Source of the DNA: Cunninghamella blakesleeana
Lineage: Eukaryota > Mucoromycota > Mucoromycetes > Mucorales > Cunninghamellaceae
Direction: 5' to 3'
Assembly (NCBI GenBank): GCA_017871115.1
Contig: JAFCIZ010000007.1
Coordinates: forward strand, 930,001 to 994,000
DNA length: 64,000 bases
Part shown: positions 52,865 through 64,000 of the stretch, piece after piece
How positions within the stretch are numbered: the first letter of the stretch is position 1
Layout: the number at the start of each line of letters is the position of its first letter
Notes under the pieces: model-generated
Database searches by the model: none
Told to the model about the DNA's origin: nothing
The model's input: the letters and a program-made list of their open reading frames with translations, nothing else
Position numbers and translations under genes: made by a program

Positions 52865-54188
52865 ATGGATATTAATAAACTCTTTGACGTAAAAGATAAA
52901 GTTGTTTTTGTAACTGGAGGTGGACGTGGAATTGGTTAGTATTATAATTGTTTTTTATACATTCATCTATATTTGTACAATTTTTTAATTATGCTAACTA
53001 ATATATTTATATTTCTCTTTTATTACTATAGGTCTCATGATTGCTACTGTAAAAAATGACTTTTAAAAACGCAATGAAAATAATATGAGAGTGTAAATGG
53101 TATTAATAACTACCACTTTTTTTTTCTTACTACTTATTTTTATTATGCTTGTGTTTATTAGGGTTTTGTATCTGCTGGTGCTAAAGTTTATATTTCAAGT
53201 CGTACTGCCTCCGTTTGCGACGAAGTAATATAAAAATAGTTTTATAATATAAATATATACGTGTATATATAATAAAATCAATATTAATATTTGTGCTATT
53301 TTTACTATTATTATTATTATTATTATAATTACTTTGATAGGTTGCTAAAGAATTGTCTGCTAAAGGTCCTGGTAAATGTATCTCGCTTCCTGCTGATTTA
53401 AGTAAATATGACGAATGTCAACGTGTCGTTCAAGAATTTTCCAAACATGAAGACCGTAAGTATTTTTAAACTATTTGTTGATCAATATACATATTAAATT
53501 ATATTTGGTTGGATATATTGGTTTATTGATTTTTATTATCGTTATTAATATTGTTATTATTAGATTTGGATGTATTGATCAATAACAGTGGTACAAATTA
53601 TAATGCCAATATAGAAGAATATCCTGATGAAATGTTTGATAAAGTGTTAACCTTAAATGTCAAACGTATCTTTACTTTAACACAAGCGTAAGTAAAAATA
53701 AAAATAAAAATGATATATACATATGGATGGTATATTAATAAATCAATCTCCTCTATTATTTTCTACTTTTTTTTTAAAAAAAAAATAGTTTCCTTCCTTT
53801 GTTAAAAGCTAAAGCTCAAGCTGATTCCCCAAGTCGTATTATTAACATTGGTTCCGTTGATGGTATCCGTCCTCCTCCTCAAACCACTTTTGCCTATTCT
53901 ACTTCTAAAGCTGGTCTTCATCATTTATCTAAACATTTAGCTTCTCAGCTTGGTGAAGAACATGTTCTCGTTAACACTGTGGCACCAGGTGCTTATCGTT
54001 CCAAAATGATGGCTGCAACACTTGATGCTTTTGAAGAAATTATTAAATCAAAAATCCCTGTTGGTAGAATTGGTGAACCTGAAGATATTGCTGGTACCTG
54101 CATTTATTTGGCTTCTAGAGCTGGTGCTTATACTACTGGTGCCGTTATTGTTGTTGATGGTGGTGTAGTTGTTGGATCAAAGATGTAA
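52865..54188 (+). CDS. Short-chain dehydrogenase/reductase, probably peroxisomal
   Basis: Six exons (52865-52934, 53032-53048, 53162-53224, 53341-53455, 53564-53687, 53789-54188) join in phase to 262 residues. It is a classical SDR: the NAD(P) motif TGGGRGIG (17-24), LINNSG, and the catalytic triad S152, Y166, K170 in INIGS and YSTSK, then PGAYRSKMM and the C-terminal GAVIVVDGGVVVG. It resembles the 3-oxoacyl reductase / RhlG group, acting on a hydroxyacyl or ketone substrate; the true substrate is unknown. The last three residues are Ser-Lys-Met, which fits the PTS1 consensus, so the enzyme may be in the peroxisome. Exon 2 is a 17-nt microexon coding G-LMIAT, needed to keep the Rossmann helix continuous. 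Confidence 0.9.
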
Positions 54189-55267
54189 ATTAAATATTTA
54201 ATATATTTAATAAATTGTAGTGTATTTTATCTTTGCTACTATTATTATTAAGAAAATTCATTAAATTAAAGAATTCCTTTCATATTTTAATTTTATTATA
54301 AATAAACATTATAATTATTTGACCATATATACATATATATATGTATATATATGTATGTATGTATCACCTTTAAAATGATGTATGCAAGAATACAAATGAA
54401 CGAAATAAAATGAAATAAAACGACTTTTGGACCAATTCACATATTTTTATAGTTTAAAATATAATTAGTGATAATTTTTAGTATGTATAATCTCATTAGT
54501 ATAGTATATGGATATAAATGAGCCAAATGTGTGAAGTTGCGTATATAAAATAATAGAACAATATAATCCTGTAAATATGCATTTACCCCACTAATATTAT
54601 TGCTTGATGTTTGATTTTTTATTACGCATAGATAAGGCTTTCCTTTTTATATAAAATGAATAAATAAAAAATAAGAAAGCAACTAAAAAGAATACATACA
54701 GTTTCGACTAACACCTTTAATTTTAAAAACCTTTGAAAACCCATAAAAGGAAATTTTTTTCAGTATAAAAACATAATGGGAAATCCATTTTTTCATTTTT
54801 ATTGCTGATATATACGGTGTTAGGTGAAGCGTTATTTTGAAGTATTTTTATTCCTTAACGGTGGTGAAAATATTCCTGGTACTGCTGAAATAATTAGTCC
54901 ATACTATTCTTTAAAATACTAATGACTTTCTTTCTCTTAATAAAGAAAAAGCCCTATTCAAACAAATTAGTTTATTATTATTATTTATTACATTTTTTTT
55001 TCTATTATTTTAATAATCGTTTTGTCTTCAATATATAAATAATCATAATATTAATAATATCATTGTGAATATAAGATTTTCCATGTTTATAATATGCTCA
55101 TAGTAATTTTTTTGGCTTGCTTTAAATACACTTATAAATATATATTATAAGTAATAATCATATATTTAATATTTATGAATATTCATAAAACTATACAGCT
55201 TTTATTAATTTATAATAAATAAATAAATGAAAAAATAAAAATAAAAATACGACTATATATTATTGTT
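54189..55267. other. Convergent intergenic region with a short coding-like patch
   Basis: The 3' flanks of the dehydrogenase and carboxyltransferase genes. At 54844-54921 (plus) a short stretch translates as LNGGENIPGTAEIISPYYSL before a TAA, which looks protein-like in this A/T-rich setting. It has no start or partner exons and is probably a relic or chance. Otherwise no gene is seen. Confidence 0.45.
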
Positions 55268-57860
55268 CTACATACGACTGACACCGTACAAGTTACCGCC
55301 TTCCACTTTGTTGGAATAAATAGTTTCTAAACAGAAACCAATAACGGAACGAGTTTGAAGGGGAGAAATAACGCCATCATCTAAAACATGAGAGGAAGTA
55401 TAGTAAACATCAGATTCAGCTTCTACGGATGCTTGGAACATAGCTTTACGTTCAGATGCCATTTCTTCATCAATTGTTTTACCAAGTCTATATTTATAGA
55501 TAATGATAGTTAGTAAAAATAACAATATCCATAATAATAATCATAATCATGATATATATATCATTTAAATAAACATCGCTTTACCTAGCAGCTCCCTGTC
55601 TCATAACTAAATCAAGCACACCAGTCAATTGTTCAGCACCCATAACAGAACAACGAGAGTTAGGCCATGAGAATAAGAATCTTTATAAAAAAAATTTTAG
55701 AATATATATATTTAATACATTACGTATAAGAGTTTATAACAACATGATCACTTGTATAAATATTTGTATTATATCTATCTATCTTACCTTGGTTCATAAG
55801 CGCGACCACACATAGCATAATTACCAGCACCATAAGAAGCACCCATCATAATGGTAATAGCAGGTACAGTAGAATTAGAAACAGCATTGATAAATCGAGA
55901 TCCAGCCTTGACAATACCATCTTCTTCGTATCGTTTACCAACCATAAAGCCTGTAATGTTTTGTAAATAAATTAAAGGTGTATTTCTATTTATAAAGAAA
56001 AAAGAAAATGAATATAACATAGTAATAATATATTCATTATATATATAAAATTACTTACTTCATATTACAAAGTTGAATAAATTGAGTAGCTTTGTTTGCT
56101 TCTTGAGTGAAAATGACATTATTATTTGCAAGGATGCCTACGGGAAAACCTTGAATGAATGCCCAACCACAAACTAAATTTCCACCATAATTAGGCTTGA
56201 ATGGAGTGAATCGAGATCCATCAACAAGACGAATAATAACTTCAGTGGCATCAAATGGGATACGGATATTAGCTGATACAATACCTAAAAGTTCATCTAT
56301 TTATTTATTTATTTTACAAAAATAAATCAAATAATAATAAAGACAATTATAAGTAATGATTTTTTTAATATACGTATATACAGTTATTATTATTGTTTTT
56401 TACTTACTAGGATCATAATAAGGTTCTTCATATTCTCCTTTAATATGTCTAGCAGGAATGGAGCCTTTTGTTTCCCAATTAAGGTTAGCCATCCAGTCAC
56501 GAGCTTTACGGATACCATCGTATTCATCATTAGCTAATTGATCACTTACACCGGAAACGCGAGAATGCATATCAGCACCACCTAAACTTTCAGCATCTGT
56601 TTCTTCACCAGTAGCCATTTTTACTAAAGGTGGACCACCAAGGAAAACCTTAGCATGTTTCTGTTTTTTTTTTTTTAAAAAAAAAAGGAAATAAAGATCA
56701 ATATGTTTTTGTCAAAATTTGCATGATTAATTGTTATTAAATTAAAATCATATGAATTATAATTTTATTTATTACCTTAACCATAATAACATAATCACTC
56801 ATACCAGGAGTATAAGCACCACCAGCAGTTGAACTACCGAAAACAACACAACATGATGGAATACCTTCTTTTGATCTATATAAAAATAAAAATAAAAATA
56901 AAAAATAGGCACAGATAATATAAATTAATAAATAATATACATAAATAATGATAACAATGATTATATATAATAATTACTGTATAGCTTGATTTCTGAAACC
57001 GGCACCACCTTTATGGAAAACACGGAATTGTTGTTGTAAATTGGCACCAGCAGATTGTACCAATTGAATAGTAGGTAAACGATTAGCCATAATGATTTGA
57101 TGAAGGCGACCACCTTTAAGACAACTGACTTCATTCATAGCTCCACCTGCTAATGTAGAAACGTGAGCAGATACAAAACAAAGCACACCACTAATATTTT
57201 CGTTAAAATAAAATAAAATGAAAGGTTAGTATGCTACACTATTTATATATATCAAAGCATGTCACCTCTCTCTATTTATATTTACCTAACAAGACCAATA
57301 CCAGCAACAGCAGATCCACCAAGGGTCATATCATCTTGACCATAACCAGCTAATGGACATAATTCAAGGAAAGGAGAATCTTCATCTAATAAAAGTTCTA
57401 AACGTTCTCTGGCTATTCAAATAAAATAAAGTAGAAAATTATTTCATATGTTAGTTAATTTTGAGTTGTTGTCGGAGATGGGGTAAAAGTTTAATGAATT
57501 TGTGTGGGGTAGGTATTAAAATGGTGTGACAATGCGGGATAAAAAAAAACACCACTTCACATTTTTTTTATGTATATCATAGAATTGAAAATAAAAACAA
57601 GCAAAAACCCGCTACCATAACATAAATCCATTCCATTATAACTATTTTGTTTTATTTCATTTACCTGTTAATTGACCACGCTTTCTGTGAAGCGCAATAC
57701 TTTTTGGTTTCCCTTCATTAGTAGCTTCTTCTAATTTTTCTTTTAAATCATCAAGTAACTTTTGCCATTCATCAACATTATTTTTATATTCAGCAGAGGT
57801 TTTATTAACAACGGTAGGATGGCGTGGAACAAGGTTATCTGTAGAAGTAAGTGTAGACAT
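55268..57860 (-). CDS. Acyl-CoA carboxylase, carboxyltransferase (beta) subunit, MCC-beta-like
   Basis: Nine exons (57860-57665, 57412-57286, 57190-56978, 56875-56776, 56660-56408, 56296-56059, 55985-55788, 55680-55585, 55487-55268) join in phase to 546 residues. Both crotonase-fold halves are complete: [18 protein letters not shown], the two oxyanion-hole regions ([20 protein letters not shown] and [15 protein letters not shown]), [27 protein letters not shown], and [29 protein letters not shown], the last being close to methylcrotonyl-CoA carboxylase beta. It would transfer the carboxyl group from biotin on a partner alpha subunit to an acyl-CoA, as in leucine breakdown; that partner is not in the window. 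Oddities: the N-terminus ([14 protein letters not shown]) does not look like a mitochondrial presequence, and the last residues are Ser-Arg-Met, a possible PTS1. Confidence 0.88.
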
Positions 57861-60011
57861 GTTATTTATATACTTATAATATTTCAAATATAAAAGATGT
57901 ATTTATGAAAAAAAGAAAAAGAGAAGAGAAAAAAGGGCAAAAAGACGTTAAAAAATAAAAGTTTGATTTTTTTTACACTGAAAAAATTAAAAGCCCGTCT
58001 TTTTTTTTTTGGAAATAACCCATTTTGTCATCAAAATTTTTGGTTGGGATTATAAAAAAATGGCATGAAATTCAATTCCAAGGAAAAATGATTTAGGAAG
58101 CGCCGATCAGTCTAATTCATTCTTTTATTTAGCCTTTTAATTTTATTATGATCTCCCTTTTATTTATTTTATTTTTATTATGATATTTTATTAATCCATA
58201 TGTATATATTATATATCAAACAGTTGATACAAGTTATTATTTTTATTACCATTTATTTATTTATCTATTATTTCCACGGAGTTACTAAAGGGCAAACAGC
58301 CAATTACCTGATTGGGATACCACATACAACAGAATTTCATGGAGTTTTTTGAGTTTTTTAAAGTTGATGTATAACAAAGTAATCATTTTTTATTCAACAT
58401 TGCTTTATATTTATGTTTAATTTTAAATAGAATAAAATAATAATAAAGCAAGTAGCTATGAGAGCATAAAATAATAATTATATTAATAAGTAAGAAACTT
58501 GCAATCGTGGAAACCATCGCATATATTATATAGAAAATAATCGTGATGTTGATCTATTACAATTTCAAATCAATCAGTTTATTCTCTTTAATGATAAAAG
58601 AGTATACTGATTGAATATTACCCTTTAAGAAATCTACAAATACCCAAGATCATTATATGAAGGGTTACTTATATAAAGCACAATGGCGATATTAAACTAT
58701 CACAATCTAAGTCAACTGGTTTATTACCTATGAAAATAAATGAATGTATAGTTTGCTTATGATTCTTTAAATTAATAAACTAACATTCAGTACCATGTAA
58801 AAAAAATCCGATAAACATATAGATAATACCGATATTATTTATCTATTAAAATAGCAAACCAATTGGCTTATTATCTATGGAAATGAATAATTATATATCC
58901 TTAAATCTTTTTAAATAGCCTCTCCAATCACTAAAAAAAATATATATTTAATTTATATTCTTGTAACTATTTGTTATTTTTATTTTTTTTTAAAAAAATT
59001 AAATATAAATTGAAAAAATTGATTATCTTGTTAAGCATAATTTCAAACATATCATTTGGACAATTTTTTTTACCTGAGGGTTAAGGTAGGACTGTAAATA
59101 GGTATTTTTTTTTAAAAGCATTAGTCTACAATGGGGACGTTCCCAATTAGAATATTAATCCTGTGCCCTTAGTAATTTTTTTTCAAAAATAATAATTTGA
59201 ACAAATCACTTAATTTGTTCATTAATGTTATAACCATCAAATAAAAATTTTATCTTATATTTAAAAAAACGTATTATTTTCTGATTTATATTATCCAACA
59301 GCACCAATTACAACAATATGACAAAAAAAATGCGCATATACATACACGTGATATAATACCTTGATTCTTGTAAAATAAGTCGGTAAGACATGGGAATAAA
59401 AATCACTCGTACTGAAAACGAATTAACAAATTAAATAAAGGTGATTTATATTATGATTGTTTTCAGGTACCAAAAATGCACCGTTTGTTTTTTCCTGTCA
59501 ATATATATTTGTTTCATAGTTACTTAGTAATTCATTGTCCTTTTCCTAAGCAAAAGAAAAAAATGGTTACAAGTTATTATACATTTATATATTTATTTTT
59601 ATATGTTTATTTATATATATATGCTAAATAATATATGCTATTTAGATAAATTACATAATTATAGTTTAACATATTTTATTTTAGTGCCATTATTTGTTTA
59701 TTTTTTTAAAATAATTTAAAATATATTTTTTCAAGCGCCGATACCATTTTTGGATACAGATTTCCAAATATGGATTTCCAAATAAAAAAAATTTTGTTTT
59801 GTGCGGTTATTTTTTCCTTTCCTTTTTATTTTTACTAGCTTTTTATTTTTATTAATACCAATTGTTATTAGTATTTACATAATTATTATTGAAATTGTCA
59901 GCAGAAAATACATATTATTTTAAGCATTTAATTTGTTATTTATTTGTCTGTATATCTGTATACCTGTATATGTATATATCTATATAAATATATATAAACT
60001 GATTTACAGAG
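57861..60011. other. Long gene-poor region with a degenerate tandem repeat
   Basis: The largest gene-free stretch of the window. The first 300 bp are the carboxyltransferase upstream region. At about 58262-58375 a coding-like patch (includes YHIQQNFMEFFEFFKVDV) is interrupted by stops. Around 58538-58910 lie three degenerate repeat copies. The remainder up to the transporter is A/T-rich with no signal. The mix of decayed coding-like pieces and repeats suggests an old gene or element remnant. Confidence 0.45.
58538..58910 (+). repeat. Three degenerate copies of a ~70-bp unit at ~143-bp spacing
   Basis: Copies begin near 58541, 58684 and 58827. They share the pattern cgaTaTT...CTAT.A.AAT....CAA.TgGtTTATTa.CTaTg.AAAt.AA.aa.TaTA.., with many substitutions between copies. 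Spacing is constant at about 143 bp, so the true unit may be the full 143 bp with the second half more diverged. Copy 1 translates on the plus strand to NRDVDLLQFQINQFILFNDK, which looks coding; copies 2 and 3 contain stops. Confidence 0.5.
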
Positions 60012-62639
60012 ATGTCAAATATTTATAATCAAAAGAAGGCAGCCGAATCAAATTCAACTTTAATATCAACACGAGAAGAAGAACCAATAGATTTACCTTC
60101 AGTAGCTGGTCTACCTCCTGCAAATATATTTGAAAATACAACTTTACAACTTAATAAAAATGTAGAGAATGATAGTAATAGTAGTGGCGATGAAATACAG
60201 GCTGTTGATAATAAGAATAAAGCTATTGATGAAAACAACAGCACCAATGATGATTCCATTTCCAACAAAAATAAAATGGAAAAAACAACGACTATGTCTA
60301 CTGAAAATGACGATATAAATAAAAGTATAGCCACTGAAAACGAAAACAATAATAACAATAATAATAATAATAATATCATCAACTTTAACCTTAAAAGGGG
60401 TACCAGTCAATTCCTTAAAAAAGCAGCTGATAATATTAAGAATGTAATCAACAATGATACAGAAAAACAATCAAACTCTTTAGATCAAATACCAGAAGAC
60501 GGCATTTATAGACCACGAACCAACGAATCATCAGCAAGTAAAAATAATCCTTTGGTTCAAGCTACATTAGAAAGAACTGATGCACGGGATAGGCACGTTC
60601 AATTTCAAGATCATATAGCTGAATCGGCTGCAATTGTTGATCGTATGTTGGGGGCAACACCTGCTATTAATTCTGATGCGTATGTTCAAGAAGATAATGA
60701 GTATTTAAATGGAAATCCCCTTTATACAACCGGCCAAGCTCCTCAACGTGGCGGTAGTGTACTTGGAAGTTTAATGAGATTGGAGCGACAACAGCATCAG
60801 CAGCAATTACATAAATCATCACATAAAAAACATAAGGTAGAATTTAATAATAATAATAATAATTGAAAAATGATAATAGCGGTTTTGTATATGTATATAC
60901 TTATTTTTGCTGATCACCTTTTTCTATTATTTCTACTTTCTTTTTTTTTTAAAAAAAAAAATAGTTTCATAGATCAAAAAACAAAAATCAAATGTATAAT
61001 ATTCCTGAACACAGTCAGAGTGAAGATAATGTTTCTGCAAATAAGCCCAAAAAAATAAGCAATAATCAAAGTTGGATCACCAATGTAACAAAGAAACAAC
61101 ATGTCGTACCTAGTTTAGATAAAAGAAAGTCTAGAAGTGCATTATCATCTAGAAGATCAAGTGTTGACAGTACCCTCACTACAGCATCTCAATTTGAACA
61201 TATTACGTTAGAAGATCGTGTACGGATTACATTTGAAATTGCCAATATTTTACAAAAACAAACGTTTTTACGTAAGTTAGCAGATGGTCTAATGTTATAT
61301 GGTTGTCCAGCACATCGATTAGAATATATTATGGATACAGTATCAAAAACCATTGCTATTCAAGCAGATTATGTCACACTTCCTAACTGCATGCTAATGT
61401 CGTTTATCGATCCAAGTATGCATACAACTGAAACTCATTTCTTACGCCAACCTCAAGGGTTCGATATGGATCGATTGGGCGAAGTATATCGACTAGAGAA
61501 ATTAGTTTCTCATGGTGAAGTCACTGTGGATGAAGCAGTAGAATTCCTTGATAATGTTTCTTCAGCTCCTGTAACATATTCTGTTTGGCTTAACCCTTTC
61601 ATTTATGCTTTAGCCAGTTTTTGTGCTTGCGTGATGTTTTATGGAGGTAACTTTAAAGAAGGTGGAATCTCTGCATGTTTAGCCATCTTTTTTTCGATTT
61701 ATGAAATCTTTAGCAGTCGATTGGTTAGTTTCCAGCCTATATATGAAATCACCTGCTGTATTATTATTGGGTTTATTGCTGTAGGCATTGGTAATTTCGG
61801 CTATTGTTTCACTCCTGTTGCATTTGCATCCTTTGTTATCATCTTACCAGGTTATTCCATGACGGTAGGTCTTGTGGAAATTGTCTCGCGTCAATTAGTT
61901 AGTGGGGTGGTTCGAATGGTCTATGCTATTCTGTATGCTTTCTTGTTAGGTTATGGAATTACGTTTGGTGCCTCCATTTATAACGCTATTGACCCAACCA
62001 TTTTAGAAGGGCAAAAAGATACTTGTCAGCGTGCATTTACTTCTGGTACTTGTGTTACAACAGAATCAAGCTGGTTTTATTTTTTGACTGTTCCTCTTTT
62101 CGCTATTTCTTATTGTGGCTATTTAAAAGCAAGTCCTTCACGCTGGCCATTCATGATTATTATCTCAGCTATTGGATTCGTAGTAAATTGGGCTTTATCT
62201 TGTCAAGTTGCTTATCCTGGTGCTCCCAGTCAAGTGATCCAAGTGGTTCCCGCTTTTGCTGTTGGTTTAGTTGGCAATTTGTATACAAAGGCCACAGGTA
62301 AAATGTCCTTTGATGGCGTTTTATTAGCTGTAAGTTGATATCAATAAATAACAGTAATAAGTGAAAAACAGTGGAGATAAATTAATTTTTTTTTTTATAT
62401 GCATAATTTTTTTAAAATAATAATATTAGGTGTTCTATTTAGTGCCTGGAGGTTTAGGATTGAAGGCAGCTCTCGGATTATTTGGTGGAACGGATGATAT
62501 TAATCAATACTCTAGCCAAGGCTCAGCATTTGCTTTATCAATGATTGAGACAGCCATTGGTATTTCAGTGGGGTTGTTTATAGCAACATTAATTGTTTAT
62601 CCAAAAGGCTCACAACACACACCACTTATGAATTTTTAA
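60012..62639 (+). CDS. ThrE/Prm10-type membrane transporter
   Basis: Three exons (60012-60836, 60965-62329, 62430-62639) join in phase to 799 residues. The first 360 residues are disordered, rich in Asn, Ser and charged residues. The conserved part begins at ITLEDRVRITFEIANILQKQTFLRKLADGLMLYGCPAHRLEYIM, which is the amphipathic head of the ThrE/YjjP (DUF1212) family. It goes on through SFIDPSMHTTETHFLR and DEAVEFLDNVSSAP to about ten membrane segments (such as WLNPFIYALASFCACVMFYGG, CCIIIGFIAVGIGNFGYCF and the final FALSMIETAIGISVGLFIATLIV). Bacterial ThrE exports threonine and serine. The yeast relative Prm10 is a pheromone-regulated membrane protein of unknown cargo. Exon 2 opens immediately after T10A11, and its phase fits exon 1. 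An alternative start inside exon 2 (60992) would give a shorter protein. Confidence 0.88.
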
Positions 62640-62641
62640 CA

Positions 62642-62677
<36 letters not shown>

Positions 62678-63096
62678 ATTATTATAATTTAATTACTTCA
62701 CTTTACATATTTTAATATTTTATTTATATAATTCATTTTTATTTCACATTATACATAGTAACATTTATAATTTTTCCAAAAAAAAAAAGTTAGATACATA
62801 ATCGATTTAAAATAACCATTCACATAGACAAGTCATCCTTTTCTTTAAAAAATACGATAAAATAAAATAAATATTTTACTCGTTTATTTATTGTAATATA
62901 TAAAAAAATATAAATAATGAGTAATGAATATTGAATAGCGTACAGAAATCAAAAAGTATGTACAAAAAAAAACATAAACGAATAATCCGATATATAAATA
63001 AATAAAAAAGCTTCCTAACCTTTATATTTTTTTCCTCCCCTTTTTCCTTTTTTTTTTTTTTTTTTTTTTTTTTCATTACCAATAATTTTTTTATTA
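62640..63096. other. Convergent intergenic region
   Basis: The 3' flanks of the transporter and tgs1 genes. It has (TA)n at 62643-62675 and a T run at 63050-63072, with no coding signal. Confidence 0.6.

Positions 63097-64000
<904 letters not shown>

Noticed and set aside
60029..60470. Minus-strand frames opposite the ThrE/Prm10 gene start
   Set aside because: Shadows of the Asn-rich N-terminus.

Overview
The window is nuclear DNA of a fungus. Evidence is the very AT-rich intergenic sequence, genes broken by many short GT...AG introns (usually 60-150 bp, donors mostly GTAAGT/GTATGT/GTAATA-like), and fungal-type genes (Pkc1 with HR1-C2-C1-C1-kinase layout, Kgd4/Ymr31, Mss4, a ThrE/Prm10-type transporter, CreA/Mig1-like and Crz1-like zinc-finger regulators, Rxt2). 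Intron density, Asn/Gln/Ser-rich low-complexity inserts, and what looks like a U12-type AT-AC intron point to an early-diverging lineage, most likely Mucoromycota. The exact species cannot be told from the sequence.

Layout, left to right. 1-2217: AT-rich, with relics of a coding sequence on the minus strand. 2218-3482: Rab7/Ypt7 GTPase. 5253-6260: CreA/Mig1-like zinc-finger protein. 7537-10302: SRP68. 10508-11976: Rxt2-like subunit of the Rpd3L histone deacetylase complex, with the AT-AC intron. 12656-13459: RidA/Mmf1. 13836-14358: Kgd4. 15407-17180: coiled-coil protein. 17977-22402: Pkc1. 22818-24077: Crz1-like zinc-finger protein. 24762-25710: orotidine-5'-phosphate decarboxylase, divergent from a cyclophilin (25939-26766). 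26933-27863: dihydrofolate reductase. 28103-28300: possible 65-residue membrane protein. 28900-30808 and 31354-32551: two multi-pass membrane proteins. 33173-34403: actin capping protein alpha. 34552-36667: UDP-glycosyltransferase. 37243-39132: TCP11/Sok1 protein. 39491-40548: four-finger C2H2-like protein. 40727-42471: PfkB sugar kinase. 43141-44763: seven-pass receptor-like protein. 46648-50020: PI4P 5-kinase (Mss4). 50939-52343: Pex13. 52865-54188: short-chain dehydrogenase. 55268-57860: acyl-CoA carboxylase carboxyltransferase subunit. 57861-60011: long gene-poor stretch with a degenerate tandem repeat. 60012-62639: ThrE/Prm10-type transporter. 63097-end: TGS1 cap hypermethylase, cut by the window edge.

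There is no operon-like organisation. Some neighbours make sense together. Pex13 is followed by a dehydrogenase ending in SKM and a carboxyltransferase ending in SRM, both matching the peroxisomal PTS1 consensus, so 50.9-57.9 kb may be a loose peroxisome-related group. Pkc1, Mss4, Crz1-like and Sok1-like genes are all signalling components, but nothing in the sequence shows they are co-regulated. No rRNA, tRNA, CRISPR array or intact transposon was recognised. Splice junctions were derived by hand from consensus sites and reading phase and have not been tested against transcripts.
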